A stretch of DNA of 64,000 nucleotides from Flavobacterium sp. 83 (GTDB taxonomy: Bacteria > Bacteroidota > Bacteroidia > Flavobacteriales > Flavobacteriaceae). Shown piece by piece: positions 26,831-35,963 of this stretch. Made by a program: the position numbers and the translations under genes. The stretch spans positions 2,914,001-2,978,000 of the forward strand of contig NZ_JQMS01000001.1 of the NCBI RefSeq assembly GCF_000744835.1, written 5' to 3'. The notes beneath the pieces were generated by a model. It saw only the letters and a program-made list of their open reading frames with translations, did no database searches and had not been told where the DNA came from. Positions within the stretch are counted from its first letter, which is position 1. Each line of letters opens with the position of its first letter.

Positions 26831-27688
26831 ATGAGTACTTTAAAAATTGCAATTCAAAAATCAGGACGTTTAAACGAAGACAGTATCCAAATTCTAAAAG
26901 ATTGTGGAATTTCCATAAACAACGGGAATGACCAACTTAAAGCATCAGCTTCCAATTTCCCATTAGAAGTGTTATATTTAAGAAATTCCGATATTCCTCA
27001 ATATTTAATTGACGGTGTTGTAGACGCAGCGATTGTTGGAGACAATCTTTTGGTTGAAAAAGGAAAAAATATTGAAGTTGCTGAAAAATTAGGCTTTTCT
27101 AAATGTAAAGTTTCAGTTGCAGTGCCTAAAAATTTCGAATACAATTCAGTAAAAGATTTAGATGGATTACGAATTGCTACTTCATACCCAAATACTGTTT
27201 TAGACTTTTTCAATTCTAAAAATGTAACTGTTGATTTACACCAAATTTCAGGTTCTGTAGAAATAGCTCCAAATATTGGTCTTGCAGATGCAATTGTAGA
27301 TATTGTTTCTAGCGGAAGTACTTTATTCAAAAATAATTTAAAAGAAGTAGAAGTTATTTTTAAAAGTGAAGCGGTTCTAGCAGTTTCTCCAAAAATTACG
27401 GCTGAAAACAAAGCTGTTTTGGACAAATTACAATTCAGAATTCAATCCGTTTTAAGAGCCCGTAAATCAAAATACATATTGATGAATGTTCAAAATGATA
27501 AAATAGAACTTATCAATAAAATTTTACCTGTATTAAAAAGCCCAACCGTAATGCCTCTGGCGCAAGAAGGATGGTCAAGTGTGCACACCGTTATTGAAGA
27601 AGATCGTTTTTGGGAAGTTATTGATCAATTAAAAGAGGCCGGTGCCGAAGGAATTTTAGTTTGTCCAATTGAGAAAATGGTCCTTTAA
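26831..27688 (+). CDS. hisG: ATP phosphoribosyltransferase HisG (long form)
   Basis: A 285-residue HisG catalysing the first step of histidine synthesis, condensation of ATP and PRPP. The length and the C-terminal ACT-like region (about 215-285, VQNDKIELINKILPVLKSPTVMPL and GAEGILVCPIEKM) make it the long form that needs no HisZ and is feedback-inhibited by histidine. Catalytic-domain marks are IQKSGRLNEDS at the N terminus, GVVDAAIVGDNLLVE and the PRPP loop ADAIVDIVSSGSTLFKN. It is the first structural gene after the attenuator. Confidence 0.95.
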   Translation: MSTLKIAIQKSGRLNEDSIQILKDCGISINNGNDQLKASASNFPLEVLYLRNSDIPQYLIDGVVDAAIVGDNLLVEKGKNIEVAEKLGFSKCKVSVAVPKNFEYNSVKDLDGLRIATSYPNTVLDFFNSKNVTVDLHQISGSVEIAPNIGLADAIVDIVSSGSTLFKNNLKEVEVIFKSEAVLAVSPKITAENKAVLDKLQFRIQSVLRARKSKYILMNVQNDKIELINKILPVLKSPTVMPLAQEGWSSVHTVIEEDRFWEVIDQLKEAGAEGILVCPIEKMVL

Positions 27689-27725
27689 AAGTTTTAAATT
27701 ATAACGTATTCTATTTAAGAATTCA

Positions 27726-27764
27726 TTGCGAACTTTGCGAAAACCTTTGTGAACTTTGCGGTTA
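27726..27764 (+). repeat. Intergenic direct repeat between hisG and hisD
   Basis: TTGCGAACTTTGCG (27726-27739) is followed 21 bp later by TTGTGAACTTTGCG (27747-27760), then GTTAAA. The motif resembles short repeats I recall between genes in other Bacteroidetes genomes. It encodes nothing in a useful frame. Confidence 0.55.
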
Positions 27765-27775
27765 AAAACAATATA

Positions 27776-29068
27776 ATGAATAAAATATACAATCCAAAAC
27801 CAGAAACTTGGTCTTCCATTTTAGAAAGACCTACAAAAACTGTTGATGATATTGAAGCAACAGTAAAAGAAATTTTTAAAGAAGTACAAAAGAAAGGTGA
27901 TATTGCTGTTGCAAAATACACGTCACTATTTGACGGTGCAACAATTGATAAGTTAGAGGTTACTAAAGCTGAAATTGAAGCGGCTATAACATCTATATCT
28001 TCCGAACTAAAAGAGGCTATTCAATTAGCAAAAGCAAATATAAAAAAATTCCATTCTGCTCAAAAAACTGATAGAGTTTCTATTGAAACAATTGAAGGTG
28101 TAAATTGTTGGCAGGAAAAAAGACCAATTCAAAAAATAGGTTTATACATTCCCGGAGGAACCGCTCCTTTATTTTCTACAGTCCTAATGCTAGCTGTACC
28201 GGCTGAAATTGCAGGTTGCAATGAAATTGTGTTGTGTTCTCCACCAGATAAAAATGGAAATATAAACCCTGCAATTTTATATGCAGCTCATTTATGCGGC
28301 GTAACTAAAATTCTAAAAGTTGGCGGAATCCAAGCTATTGCTGGAATGACTTTTGGAACTGAATCTATACCAAAAGTCTATAAAATTTTTGGCCCGGGAA
28401 ATCAATTTGTAACGGTTGCTAAACAATTGGCAACGCAATTTGGTGTAGCAATTGATATGCCGGCAGGTCCATCAGAATTGTTGATTGTTGCTGATGATAC
28501 GGCGGTTCCCGCTTTTGTAGCATCCGATTTATTGTCTCAAGCAGAACACGGAGCTGATAGCCAGGTTATTTTAGTTTCTACATCAAAAAAAATAATTGAT
28601 GCCGTTGAAAATGAAGTGCAAATACAAATGGACTTATTGCCAAGAAAAAATATTGCTGAAAAAGCGATTGCCAATTCTAAATTGATTTATGTTGAAAATG
28701 ACACTATTGCACTGGAATTAATCAACGAATATGGTCCTGAACACTTTATTATTTGTTCTGAATTTGATGATTTTTACAGCAATGGTGTACAAAATGCCGG
28801 CTCTGTATTTATAGGGAATTACACCCCTGAAAGTGCTGGAGATTACGCTTCAGGGACTAATCATACCTTGCCAACTAACGGTTATGCAAAGAATTATAGT
28901 GGTGTAAATCTGGATAGTTTTACTAAATCCATGACTTTTCAAAAAATAACTAAAAAAGGAATACAAAATATTGGTAAAGCCATTGAAATTATGGCAGAAG
29001 CCGAAGGGTTACAAGCGCACAAAAACGCAGTTACATTACGATTAAAAGCGATTGAAGATGGAAAATAA
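27776..29068 (+). CDS. hisD: Histidinol dehydrogenase HisD
   Basis: Starting at the ATG at 27776 gives 430 residues (MNKIYNPKPETW), the usual length; an upstream GTG at 27749 would run through the intergenic repeat and is unlikely. The enzyme oxidises histidinol to histidine with NAD in two steps. Motifs present are KIGLYIPGGTAPLFSTVLML, GPGNQFVTVAKQ, PAGPSELLIVAD, the zinc-binding SQAEHGADSQ and SGTNHTLPTNGYA. hisC overlaps its end by 11 bp. Confidence 0.95.
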   Translation: MNKIYNPKPETWSSILERPTKTVDDIEATVKEIFKEVQKKGDIAVAKYTSLFDGATIDKLEVTKAEIEAAITSISSELKEAIQLAKANIKKFHSAQKTDRVSIETIEGVNCWQEKRPIQKIGLYIPGGTAPLFSTVLMLAVPAEIAGCNEIVLCSPPDKNGNINPAILYAAHLCGVTKILKVGGIQAIAGMTFGTESIPKVYKIFGPGNQFVTVAKQLATQFGVAIDMPAGPSELLIVADDTAVPAFVASDLLSQAEHGADSQVILVSTSKKIIDAVENEVQIQMDLLPRKNIAEKAIANSKLIYVENDTIALELINEYGPEHFIICSEFDDFYSNGVQNAGSVFIGNYTPESAGDYASGTNHTLPTNGYAKNYSGVNLDSFTKSMTFQKITKKGIQNIGKAIEIMAEAEGLQAHKNAVTLRLKAIEDGK

Positions 29069-30107
29069 TTTCGATATAAATACTATAGTTAGAGAAAACG
29101 TAAAGCAATTAAAACCCTATTCTTCTGCTCGTGATGAATTTGAGGATTTTGATACTGCAGATATGATTTTTTTGGATGCCAACGAAAATCCATTTGAAAA
29201 TGGCGTAAATCGTTATCCGGATCCCCAACAAATGAGCGTAAAAGCAATTTTGGCAAAACAAAGAAATGTCAAAACGAATCAAATTTTGCTTGGAAACGGG
29301 AGTGATGAAGTATTGGATTTGTTATTCAGAGCTTTTTGCGAACCAAAAACGGATAATGTAATCACTTTGCCGCCAACCTACGGGATGTATAGTGTTTTGG
29401 CTAATATAAATGCCGTAGAAAACAAAGAGATTTTACTTTCAGAAGATTTTCAACCACAAATTGAGAAAATCATGGAAGTTGTTGACTCAAATACTAAAAT
29501 TATCTTTTTGTGTTCACCCAATAACCCAACCGGTAATTCATTTTCAGATGAAAGTGTAGCCTATTTATTGAAAAACTTCAATGGTTTGGTTGTGATTGAC
29601 GAAGCGTATATTGACTTTTCTGAAAAGGAAAGTTGGATTAACGAAATCGATGAATATCCAAATTTGGTCATTACTCAAACACTATCAAAAGCGTATGGTT
29701 TAGCAGGAATTCGTTTGGGAATTTGTTATGCATCCGCAGAAGTTATTGCGGTTTTAAATAAAATTAAACCACCGTATAATGTGAATGAATTGACTCAAAA
29801 AAGAGCTTTAGAAAGATTAGATAATAAAGCCAAAATAAAATATGAAATTGAATCTATAATAGAACAAAGAGACATATTACTTAAAGTATTACTTAATGTC
29901 GATTTTGTTACTATTATCTATCCAACGGAAGCCAATTTTATTTTGATAAAAGTGGATGATGCCAATAAAAGATATGATGAATTGATTGCTAAAGGAATTG
30001 TAATTCGAAACAGAACAACCCAGCCATTGTGCGATAATTGCCTGCGTTTGACAGTTGGAACAGAACAAGAAAACATGAAATTAATTGAGGTGTTAAAACA
30101 ACTTTAA
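29058..30107 (+). CDS. hisC: Histidinol-phosphate aminotransferase HisC
   Basis: A 349-residue class I/II PLP aminotransferase when started at the ATG at 29058, which overlaps the end of hisD by 11 bp, a coupling arrangement. It converts imidazole acetol phosphate plus glutamate to histidinol phosphate. LDANENPFENGVNRYPDP at the N terminus, LLGNGSDEVLDLL, CSPNNPTGNSF, VVIDEAYIDFS and the PLP lysine in TLSKAYGLAGIRLG are all in place. Position in the his operon removes doubt about which aminotransferase it is. Confidence 0.94.
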   Translation: MENNFDINTIVRENVKQLKPYSSARDEFEDFDTADMIFLDANENPFENGVNRYPDPQQMSVKAILAKQRNVKTNQILLGNGSDEVLDLLFRAFCEPKTDNVITLPPTYGMYSVLANINAVENKEILLSEDFQPQIEKIMEVVDSNTKIIFLCSPNNPTGNSFSDESVAYLLKNFNGLVVIDEAYIDFSEKESWINEIDEYPNLVITQTLSKAYGLAGIRLGICYASAEVIAVLNKIKPPYNVNELTQKRALERLDNKAKIKYEIESIIEQRDILLKVLLNVDFVTIIYPTEANFILIKVDDANKRYDELIAKGIVIRNRTTQPLCDNCLRLTVGTEQENMKLIEVLKQL

Positions 30108-30131
30108 ACCTTAAACTTTAAACTTTTTTTA

Positions 30132-31268
30132 ATGAAAAAAATACTTTTTATAGATCGTGACGGAACAATGGTTTTGGAACCAAATGATTATCAATTAGAC
30201 AGTTTTGAAAAATTAGAATTTTATCCTAAAGCATTTCAATTTCTTGGAAAAATTGCTTTAGAATTAGATTTTGAATTGGTAATGGTGACCAATCAAGATG
30301 GTTTGGGAACTGATTCTCATCCAGAAGCCAATTTTTGGCCAGTGCATAATTTGGTTATGAAAGCTTTTGAAAATGAAGGCGTTGTTTTCAAAGAAGTATT
30401 AATTGACAAAACATTTCCGCACGAAAATGCACCAACTCGCAAACCTGCAACGGGTTTGTTGACACAATATATTGATAATCCGGAGTATGATTTAGCAAAT
30501 TCATTCGTAATTGGAGACAGAATAACTGATGTAGAATTAGCAAAAAACTTGGGTTCAAAAGCAATTTTTATTAGCACTGATGAAGAGTTGGGAAGTGATG
30601 AAATATCGTCTAAAAGACACGAATTGGATTCGGTTATTGCTTTACAAACTACAGATTGGAAAGTAATTTATGAGTTTTTGAAATTAGAAGAACGTTCTGC
30701 TTCAATTGAAAGAAAAACAAACGAAACGGATATTTACATCAACTTGAACCTAGACGGAACCGGAAAAAGTAAAATCGAAACAGGAATTGCTTTTTTCGAC
30801 CATATGCTGGACCAAATCGCGCGTCATGGACAAATGGACTTAGAAGTTCTTGTAAAAGGAGATTTAGAAGTAGATGAACACCACACCATTGAAGATACGG
30901 CGATTGCACTTGGTGAAGTATTTGCAAAAGCATTAGGAAACAAATTAGGAATAGAACGTTACGGTTTTTGTTTGCCAATGGATGACTGTTTAGCGCAAGT
31001 GGCTATTGATTTTGGAGGTAGAAACTGGCTGGTTTGGGAAACTGAATTCAAACGTGAAATGGTAGGTAAAATGCCAACAGAGATGTTTTATCATTTCTTT
31101 AAATCATTCTCGGATGGGGCAAAAGCAAACATTAATATCAAAGCAGAAGGAACTAACGAACATCACAAAATTGAAGCCATTTTTAAAGCTTTTGCAAAAG
31201 CAATAAAAGTTGCTGTAAAGCGTGATACCGAGAAAATGATTTTGCCAAGTACGAAGGGAATACTTTAA
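30132..31268 (+). CDS. hisB: Bifunctional histidinol-phosphatase / imidazoleglycerol-phosphate dehydratase HisB
   Basis: A 378-residue fusion. Residues 1 to about 165 are the HAD-type histidinol phosphatase (D8-R-D10-[27 protein letters not shown]). Residues about 188-378 are the dehydratase with metal-binding motifs [26 protein letters not shown] and [16 protein letters not shown]. In the phosphatase loop where the E. coli enzyme has zinc-binding cysteines (CPHLPADECDCRKP), this protein reads [14 protein letters not shown] (about 92-105) with no cysteine, so the structural zinc site is absent. A short AT-rich spacer (30108-30131) precedes it. Confidence 0.95.
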   Translation: MKKILFIDRDGTMVLEPNDYQLDSFEKLEFYPKAFQFLGKIALELDFELVMVTNQDGLGTDSHPEANFWPVHNLVMKAFENEGVVFKEVLIDKTFPHENAPTRKPATGLLTQYIDNPEYDLANSFVIGDRITDVELAKNLGSKAIFISTDEELGSDEISSKRHELDSVIALQTTDWKVIYEFLKLEERSASIERKTNETDIYINLNLDGTGKSKIETGIAFFDHMLDQIARHGQMDLEVLVKGDLEVDEHHTIEDTAIALGEVFAKALGNKLGIERYGFCLPMDDCLAQVAIDFGGRNWLVWETEFKREMVGKMPTEMFYHFFKSFSDGAKANINIKAEGTNEHHKIEAIFKAFAKAIKVAVKRDTEKMILPSTKGIL

Positions 31269-31346
31269 AAAATTATGAATTATAAATTATGAATTATTAA
31301 GTGTTAAATCCTTAATAAAACTTAATTTCTTAATGGTTAAAAAGAA
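31269..31346 (+). repeat. Repetitive AT-rich spacer between hisB and hisH
   Basis: AATTATGAATTATAAATTATGAATTATTAA is followed by several TTAAT-based words. It is low in complexity, with no ORF, and resembles the other his spacers in being made of short repeated words. Confidence 0.4.
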
Positions 31347-31928
31347 ATGAAAATAGTAATCATAAATTACGGAGCAGGAAACATTCAAAGCATCATGTTT
31401 GCCATCGAGAGATTGGGATTCAAATCAGTTTTGAGTAATAATCCAGACGAAATAAAGGCTGCCGATAAAGTTATTTTCCCGGGTGTTGGTGAGGCCAGTT
31501 CAGCAATGAAAATGCTTTTAGAAAGTGGATTAGATACTTTGATTCCAACCTTAAAACAACCAGTTTTAGGAATATGTCTGGGCATGCAATTGATGTGCAA
31601 CAAATCGGAGGAGGGTAATACTAAAGGATTGGGGATTTTTGATGTTGATGTGATTAAATTCACGCCAAAAGTGAAAGTGCCACAAATGGGTTGGAACCAA
31701 ATTTATAATTTGAAATCGCCATTATTTACTGGAATTAATGAAAATGAATACATGTATTTAGTACATAGTTTTTATGCTCCAAGTTGTCCCGAAGCTATTG
31801 CTACAACGGATTATGAAGTTGAATATGCCTCAGCGTTACAAAAGGATAATTTTTATGGAACTCAATTTCACCCAGAGAAAAGTGGCGATATTGGGGAACA
31901 AATTTTGGCTAATTTTTTAAACCTTTAA
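31347..31928 (+). CDS. hisH: Imidazole glycerol phosphate synthase glutaminase subunit HisH
   Basis: A 193-residue class I glutamine amidotransferase that supplies ammonia to HisF. The nucleophile is in GICLGMQLM, and the His/Glu pair is in YGTQFHPEKSG. The N terminus (KIVIINYGAGNIQSIMFAIERLG) and the oxyanion-strand region FPGVGEASSAMKML match the family closely. It sits in the his operon, separated from hisF by hisA and the four-helix-bundle gene. Confidence 0.95.
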   Translation: MKIVIINYGAGNIQSIMFAIERLGFKSVLSNNPDEIKAADKVIFPGVGEASSAMKMLLESGLDTLIPTLKQPVLGICLGMQLMCNKSEEGNTKGLGIFDVDVIKFTPKVKVPQMGWNQIYNLKSPLFTGINENEYMYLVHSFYAPSCPEAIATTDYEVEYASALQKDNFYGTQFHPEKSGDIGEQILANFLNL

Positions 31929-31975
31929 GTTGAGTCTTTAAGACGTTCGACTTTCAAACTTTAAGACTAATTACA

Positions 31976-32746
31976 ATGAGAATAATACCTGCAATAGATA
32001 TCATAGAAGGAAAATGTGTTCGCTTATCAAAAGGTGATTACAATACCAAAATTATATACAATGAAAATCCGCTTGAAGTAGCGAAATCATTTGAAGCACA
32101 TGGAATTGAGTACTTACATTTAGTTGATTTAGACGGTGCAAAGTCAAGTCAAATTGTGAATTATAAGATCTTGGAGCAAATAGCTACACAAACCAAATTG
32201 AAAATTGATTTTGGTGGAGGATTAAAATCTGATTCTGATTTAAAAATTGCTTTCGAAAGTGGTGCGAATCAAATTACCGGCGGAAGTATTGCCGTTAAAA
32301 ACAGAGAACTATTCGAAAAATGGATTGCTGAGTATGGTTCTGATAAAATCATTTTGGGCGCAGATGCTAACAATGAAAAAGTAGCGGTTTCCGGTTGGTT
32401 AGAAGATTCAAATGAAGATTTGATTCCGTTTATTCAAGACTACCAAAATAAAAGAATTCAGTATGTAATTTGTACCGATATTGCCAAAGACGGTATGCTT
32501 GAAGGACCGTCATTTGATTTATATAAAAAAATTATTGATCAATGCACTGTCACTTCGAGCGGAGTCGAGAAGTTGGCGGAAGCCAACGGTATAAAATTAA
32601 TTGCTTCCGGAGGAATTTCTACTTTTGATGAATTACCTAAATTAGCAGAATTAGGTTGTGAAGGAACAATTATCGGAAAAGCCATTTACGAAGGACGAAT
32701 TTCATTGAAACAATTGGAAAATTATATTTTAAGTCTAAATTATTAA
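31976..32746 (+). CDS. hisA: Phosphoribosylformimino-5-aminoimidazole carboxamide ribotide isomerase HisA
   Basis: A 256-residue TIM barrel. The N-terminal half shows [15 protein letters not shown] with the catalytic Asp, and [13 protein letters not shown]. The C-terminal half has [17 protein letters not shown] with the second catalytic Asp and [13 protein letters not shown]. It isomerises ProFAR to PRFAR ahead of HisH/HisF. The spacer before it (31929-31975) contains repeated CTTTAAGAC-like words. A small loop insertion ([15 protein letters not shown], about 188-202) is a little longer than in most HisA proteins. Confidence 0.94.
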   Translation: MRIIPAIDIIEGKCVRLSKGDYNTKIIYNENPLEVAKSFEAHGIEYLHLVDLDGAKSSQIVNYKILEQIATQTKLKIDFGGGLKSDSDLKIAFESGANQITGGSIAVKNRELFEKWIAEYGSDKIILGADANNEKVAVSGWLEDSNEDLIPFIQDYQNKRIQYVICTDIAKDGMLEGPSFDLYKKIIDQCTVTSSGVEKLAEANGIKLIASGGISTFDELPKLAELGCEGTIIGKAIYEGRISLKQLENYILSLNY

Positions 32747-32752
32747 GTATTA

Positions 32753-33115
32753 ATGATGAGTGAAGACGTAATAAAAATAAAAAGCTTTTGTTTTGCCATT
32801 AGAATTGTTAATTTATATAAAACTTTAAATACTAGGAGTGAATATGTAATGAGTAAACAAATTTTACGTTCTGGAACTTCTGTAGGTGCAAATATTAGAG
32901 AGGCCAAAAATGCAGAAAGTAAAGCTGATTTTATTCATAAAATGGGTATTTCTCAAAAAGAAGCTGATGAAACACTATATTGGCTTGAACTTTTACAAGC
33001 AACAAATTATATTTCAAATGAAGAATTTTTAAGTTTAAATAACGATGGTGTAGAAGTTTTAAAATTAATAAAAAGCATAATTATTACTTCTAAAAACAAT
33101 ATCAAAAAAACTTAA
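32753..33115 (+). CDS. Four-helix bundle protein (23S rRNA intervening-sequence protein family)
   Basis: A 120-residue protein of the four-helix-bundle family first described from rRNA intervening sequences. Key words are SKQILRSGTSVGANIREAKNAESKADFIHKMGISQKEADETLYWLELL. Members occur widely in Bacteroidetes chromosomes away from rRNA and their function is unknown. It begins 6 bp after hisA and ends 33 bp before hisF, so it is transcribed inside the his operon. Either ATG at 32753 or the next at 32756 could be used. Its base composition resembles its neighbours. Confidence 0.85.
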   Translation: MMSEDVIKIKSFCFAIRIVNLYKTLNTRSEYVMSKQILRSGTSVGANIREAKNAESKADFIHKMGISQKEADETLYWLELLQATNYISNEEFLSLNNDGVEVLKLIKSIIITSKNNIKKT

Positions 33116-33148
33116 TAATTCATCCTTACAATTTAATACTTAATTTAG

Positions 33149-33904
33149 ATGTTAACAAAAAGAATTATTCCCTGTCTCGATATAAAAAACGGAAGAACGG
33201 TAAAAGGTGTTAATTTTGTAGACTTGCGTGATGCTGGAGATCCGGTAGAATTAGCAAAAATATATTCGGATGAAGGTGCGGACGAATTAGTTTTTCTGGA
33301 TATTTCGGCAACGGAAGAAAGAAGAAAAACCCTAGTTGATTTGGTTCGCAAAGTGGCTTCGACGATTAATATTCCGTTTACTGTTGGTGGTGGAATTTCA
33401 TCTGTAGAAGATGTTGAAATTTTATTGCAAAACGGTGCAGATAAAGTTTCCATTAATTCATCGGCAGTGAAAAACCCACAGTTGATTAATGATTTAGCAC
33501 AAAAATTTGGAAGCCAATGTGTAGTAGTTGCGATTGATGCCAAACAAATTGATGGGCAATGGATTGTTCATTTAGTGGGCGGAAAAGTGCCTACCGAATT
33601 GAATTTATTTGATTGGGCCAAAGAAGTGGAGCAAAGAGGCGCAGGTGAAATCCTGTTTACTTCCATGGATAATGACGGAACTAAAAACGGTTTTGCCAAT
33701 GAAGCTTTGGCAACACTTTCGGAATTAGTTAATATACCTATTATTGCTTCAGGTGGCGCAGGAAACATACAACATTTTGTAGATACTTTTCTGGAAGGAA
33801 AAGCTGATGCAGCATTGGCGGCAAGTGTCTTTCATTTTAAAGAAATTGAAATCAAAACATTAAAAACAGCTCTTAAAAACAACAATATCGAAGTACGAAT
33901 TTAA
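33149..33904 (+). CDS. hisF: Imidazole glycerol phosphate synthase cyclase subunit HisF
   Basis: A 251-residue TIM barrel that uses ammonia from HisH to form imidazole glycerol phosphate and AICAR. The catalytic aspartates are in [19 protein letters not shown] and in [15 protein letters not shown]. Other marks are [26 protein letters not shown] and [13 protein letters not shown]. The operon order hisH-hisA-hisF is standard apart from the inserted four-helix-bundle gene. Confidence 0.95.
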   Translation: MLTKRIIPCLDIKNGRTVKGVNFVDLRDAGDPVELAKIYSDEGADELVFLDISATEERRKTLVDLVRKVASTINIPFTVGGGISSVEDVEILLQNGADKVSINSSAVKNPQLINDLAQKFGSQCVVVAIDAKQIDGQWIVHLVGGKVPTELNLFDWAKEVEQRGAGEILFTSMDNDGTKNGFANEALATLSELVNIPIIASGGAGNIQHFVDTFLEGKADAALAASVFHFKEIEIKTLKTALKNNNIEVRI

Positions 33905-33914
33905 ATTAAGGCAT

Positions 33915-33996
33915 AAGTATTAAGTATGAGTTTTTAAGTATTGAGTTGCTTATTTATCCATATAACTTAATACTTAAGACTTACAACTTAATACTT
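33915..33996 (+). repeat. Inverted-repeat spacer between hisF and hisI
   Basis: AAGTATTAAGT (33915-33925) is matched by its exact complement ACTTAATACTT at 33965-33975 and again at 33986-33996. Two alternative 11-bp hairpins are therefore possible in the transcript, just ahead of the hisIE start at 34004. There is no T run suggesting a terminator. Confidence 0.5.
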
Positions 33997-34003
33997 AAAA
34001 AAT

Positions 34004-34603
34004 ATGAATATAGATTTCTCAAAAAATACAGACGGATTAATTCCTGCAATAATTCAAGATAGCGAAACCAAAACAGTTTTGATGTTGGGTTTTATGAATG
34101 CCGAAGCATATCAAAAAACGATTGACACTAAAAAAGTAACATTTTATAGTCGTACGAAACAAAGACTTTGGACAAAAGGGGAGGAAAGTGGCAATTTTCT
34201 GAATCTGATTGACATTAAAAACGACTGTGATAATGATACGTTACTGATTCAGGTAAAACCGGAAGGACCAACATGTCACAAAGGAACTGATACGTGTTGG
34301 GCAGACGAAAACAAAGTAGATTATGGTTTTATTTCGAATTTAGAAGATACAATTCAACTTCGAAGAAAAAATGCGGATTCTGAAAAGAGCTATGTTGCTT
34401 CTTTATTCAAATTAGGAATGAACAAAATCGCCCAGAAAGTAGGCGAAGAAGCGATAGAAGTGGTTATTGAAGCCAAAGATGATAATGATGATTTGTTTTT
34501 GAGTGAAAGTGCTGATTTGCTTTTTCATTATCTTATATTATTACAAGCCAAAGGATTTAAACTAAATGATGTTGTGGAAGTCTTAAAAAGTCGCCAAAAG
34601 TAA
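34004..34603 (+). CDS. hisI: Bifunctional phosphoribosyl-AMP cyclohydrolase / phosphoribosyl-ATP pyrophosphatase HisIE
   Basis: A 199-residue fusion carrying steps 2 and 3 of the pathway. The cyclohydrolase domain (about 1-105) has GFMNAEAYQKT, TFYSRTKQRLWTKGEESGN, KNDCDNDTLL and the CHKGTDTCW metal site. The pyrophosphatase domain (about 112-199) has FKLGMNKIAQKVGEEAIEVVIEAKDDN and LFLSESADLLFHYLILL. It is the last gene of the his operon, followed by an intrinsic terminator. Confidence 0.95.
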   Translation: MNIDFSKNTDGLIPAIIQDSETKTVLMLGFMNAEAYQKTIDTKKVTFYSRTKQRLWTKGEESGNFLNLIDIKNDCDNDTLLIQVKPEGPTCHKGTDTCWADENKVDYGFISNLEDTIQLRRKNADSEKSYVASLFKLGMNKIAQKVGEEAIEVVIEAKDDNDDLFLSESADLLFHYLILLQAKGFKLNDVVEVLKSRQK

Positions 34604-34630
34604 AATCTATCAAATATTTTTTACCAATAC

Positions 34631-34676
34631 AAACCCAATAGGAAATTCATTTGCTATTGGGTTTTCTTTTTTCTTT
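34631..34676 (+). terminator. Terminator of the his operon
   Basis: AAACCCAATAG (34631-34641) pairs perfectly with CTATTGGGTTT (34654-34664), followed by a T-rich tail. It lies 28 bp after the hisIE stop. Confidence 0.82.
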
Positions 34677-34742
34677 TATTTCAAATCGCAATCGACTATA
34701 TTTACTATTTATTTTTAAAATATTAGCAGTCTAATACAAGTG

Positions 34743-35873
34743 ATGAATTCAGATAATACCACATTTACCGAAGAAATAAGTAATCCGATTTTGAATACCG
34801 GGCTCTATATAATACTTACAACTGATGAAGATGATGCGCGACCAGTTTATATTTCAGGTAATTTCAATAATTGGTATACTCAGTCAAAAGAATTTATGAT
34901 GGAGAAAATGGGTGTTGGTTTGTATCATTATAAATTTCCAGTTGATTTTAATTATCCAGTTGAGCTTTTGTATAAATTTACAAAAGGAGACTGGAGTGAA
35001 GTAGAAATTGACAGTTTTGGTAATCGTACGGAAAACAGATCCACTTCTAATCATACAGGTATTCAAAAAGAACATGTAGCCAGATGGAGAAAAAACTGGT
35101 TGCCTTTTAAGCAATCTTTTTTACCACAAGTCCAATTAATATCGGATGAATTTGAAATTCCGCAACTCAATAAAACGAGAAAAATATGGGCTTTATTACC
35201 TCATGATTACGATCACTCAAGTGAAAGTTATCCAGTTATGTATTTGCAGGATGCACAAAATTTATTCAATGAAGAAGCCGAATTTGGCAATTGGGAAATT
35301 GATAAAAAACTCGCAGTTATGTCTGAATATAAAATTGGAAAAATTATAATAATTGCTATAGAACATGCCGAAGAAGATCGGTTAAAAGAATACAATGTAG
35401 GAAAAACAGTTTTAGGAAAAGGACAAGGTAAAAAATACATTCGATTTGTAACTGATACGCTAAAACCATATGTAGATAGTAATTTTCGAACAAAAAAAGA
35501 ACGAGAATTTACTGGAATAGGAGGAAGCTCGATGGGCGGATTAATCAGTATTTTTAGTGGATTGCGTAACCCTGAAGTTTATGGGAAATTAATGATTTTT
35601 TCGCCATCACTTTGGGTTGTTCCTGACCTTAAAATCAATTCTAAAAAAGCCAATTTAGCAGATACAAAAATTTATTTATATGCAGGCGGAGATGAAAGTT
35701 CTACGATGATTGATCATATAAAAAAGTTTCAAGAAGATTTGATTACGAGCAAATTTGTAAAAGATAAATCGAAAATTAATTTAAGTATTAATAGGCAAGG
35801 GAAACACAGCGAAACCTATTGGAGTGATGAATTTCCAAAAGCAATAGAATGGTTGTTTTTTAATACAAAATAA
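34743..35873 (+). CDS. Alpha/beta-hydrolase esterase with N-terminal CBM48-like domain
   Basis: About 376 residues from the ATG at 34743 (a GTG lies just before). The N-terminal 100 residues (PVYISGNFNNWYTQSKEFMM, LLYKFTKGDWSEVEID) look like the early-set/CBM48 fold used by Fes-type esterases and glycogen-binding proteins. The rest is an esterase D/enterochelin-esterase-like hydrolase with KIWALLPHDYDHSSESYPVMYLQD, the nucleophile elbow GIGGSSMGG and a late GKHSETYW histidine. No signal peptide, so probably cytosolic. Substrate unknown: siderophore, sugar or acyl ester are possible. Confidence 0.82.
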   Translation: MNSDNTTFTEEISNPILNTGLYIILTTDEDDARPVYISGNFNNWYTQSKEFMMEKMGVGLYHYKFPVDFNYPVELLYKFTKGDWSEVEIDSFGNRTENRSTSNHTGIQKEHVARWRKNWLPFKQSFLPQVQLISDEFEIPQLNKTRKIWALLPHDYDHSSESYPVMYLQDAQNLFNEEAEFGNWEIDKKLAVMSEYKIGKIIIIAIEHAEEDRLKEYNVGKTVLGKGQGKKYIRFVTDTLKPYVDSNFRTKKEREFTGIGGSSMGGLISIFSGLRNPEVYGKLMIFSPSLWVVPDLKINSKKANLADTKIYLYAGGDESSTMIDHIKKFQEDLITSKFVKDKSKINLSINRQGKHSETYWSDEFPKAIEWLFFNTK

Positions 35874-35963
35874 ACGTAGGGTCGCGATTTATTGTATGTA
35901 AAATAAATAAGCATAATGCATTTATAGCGTTTCAATCAAGAGGCTAAAAAAATAAGAGAACAA

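Noticed and set aside
27749..27775. Upstream GTG start for hisD
   Set aside because: It would translate the intergenic repeat; the ATG at 27776 gives the normal family N terminus.
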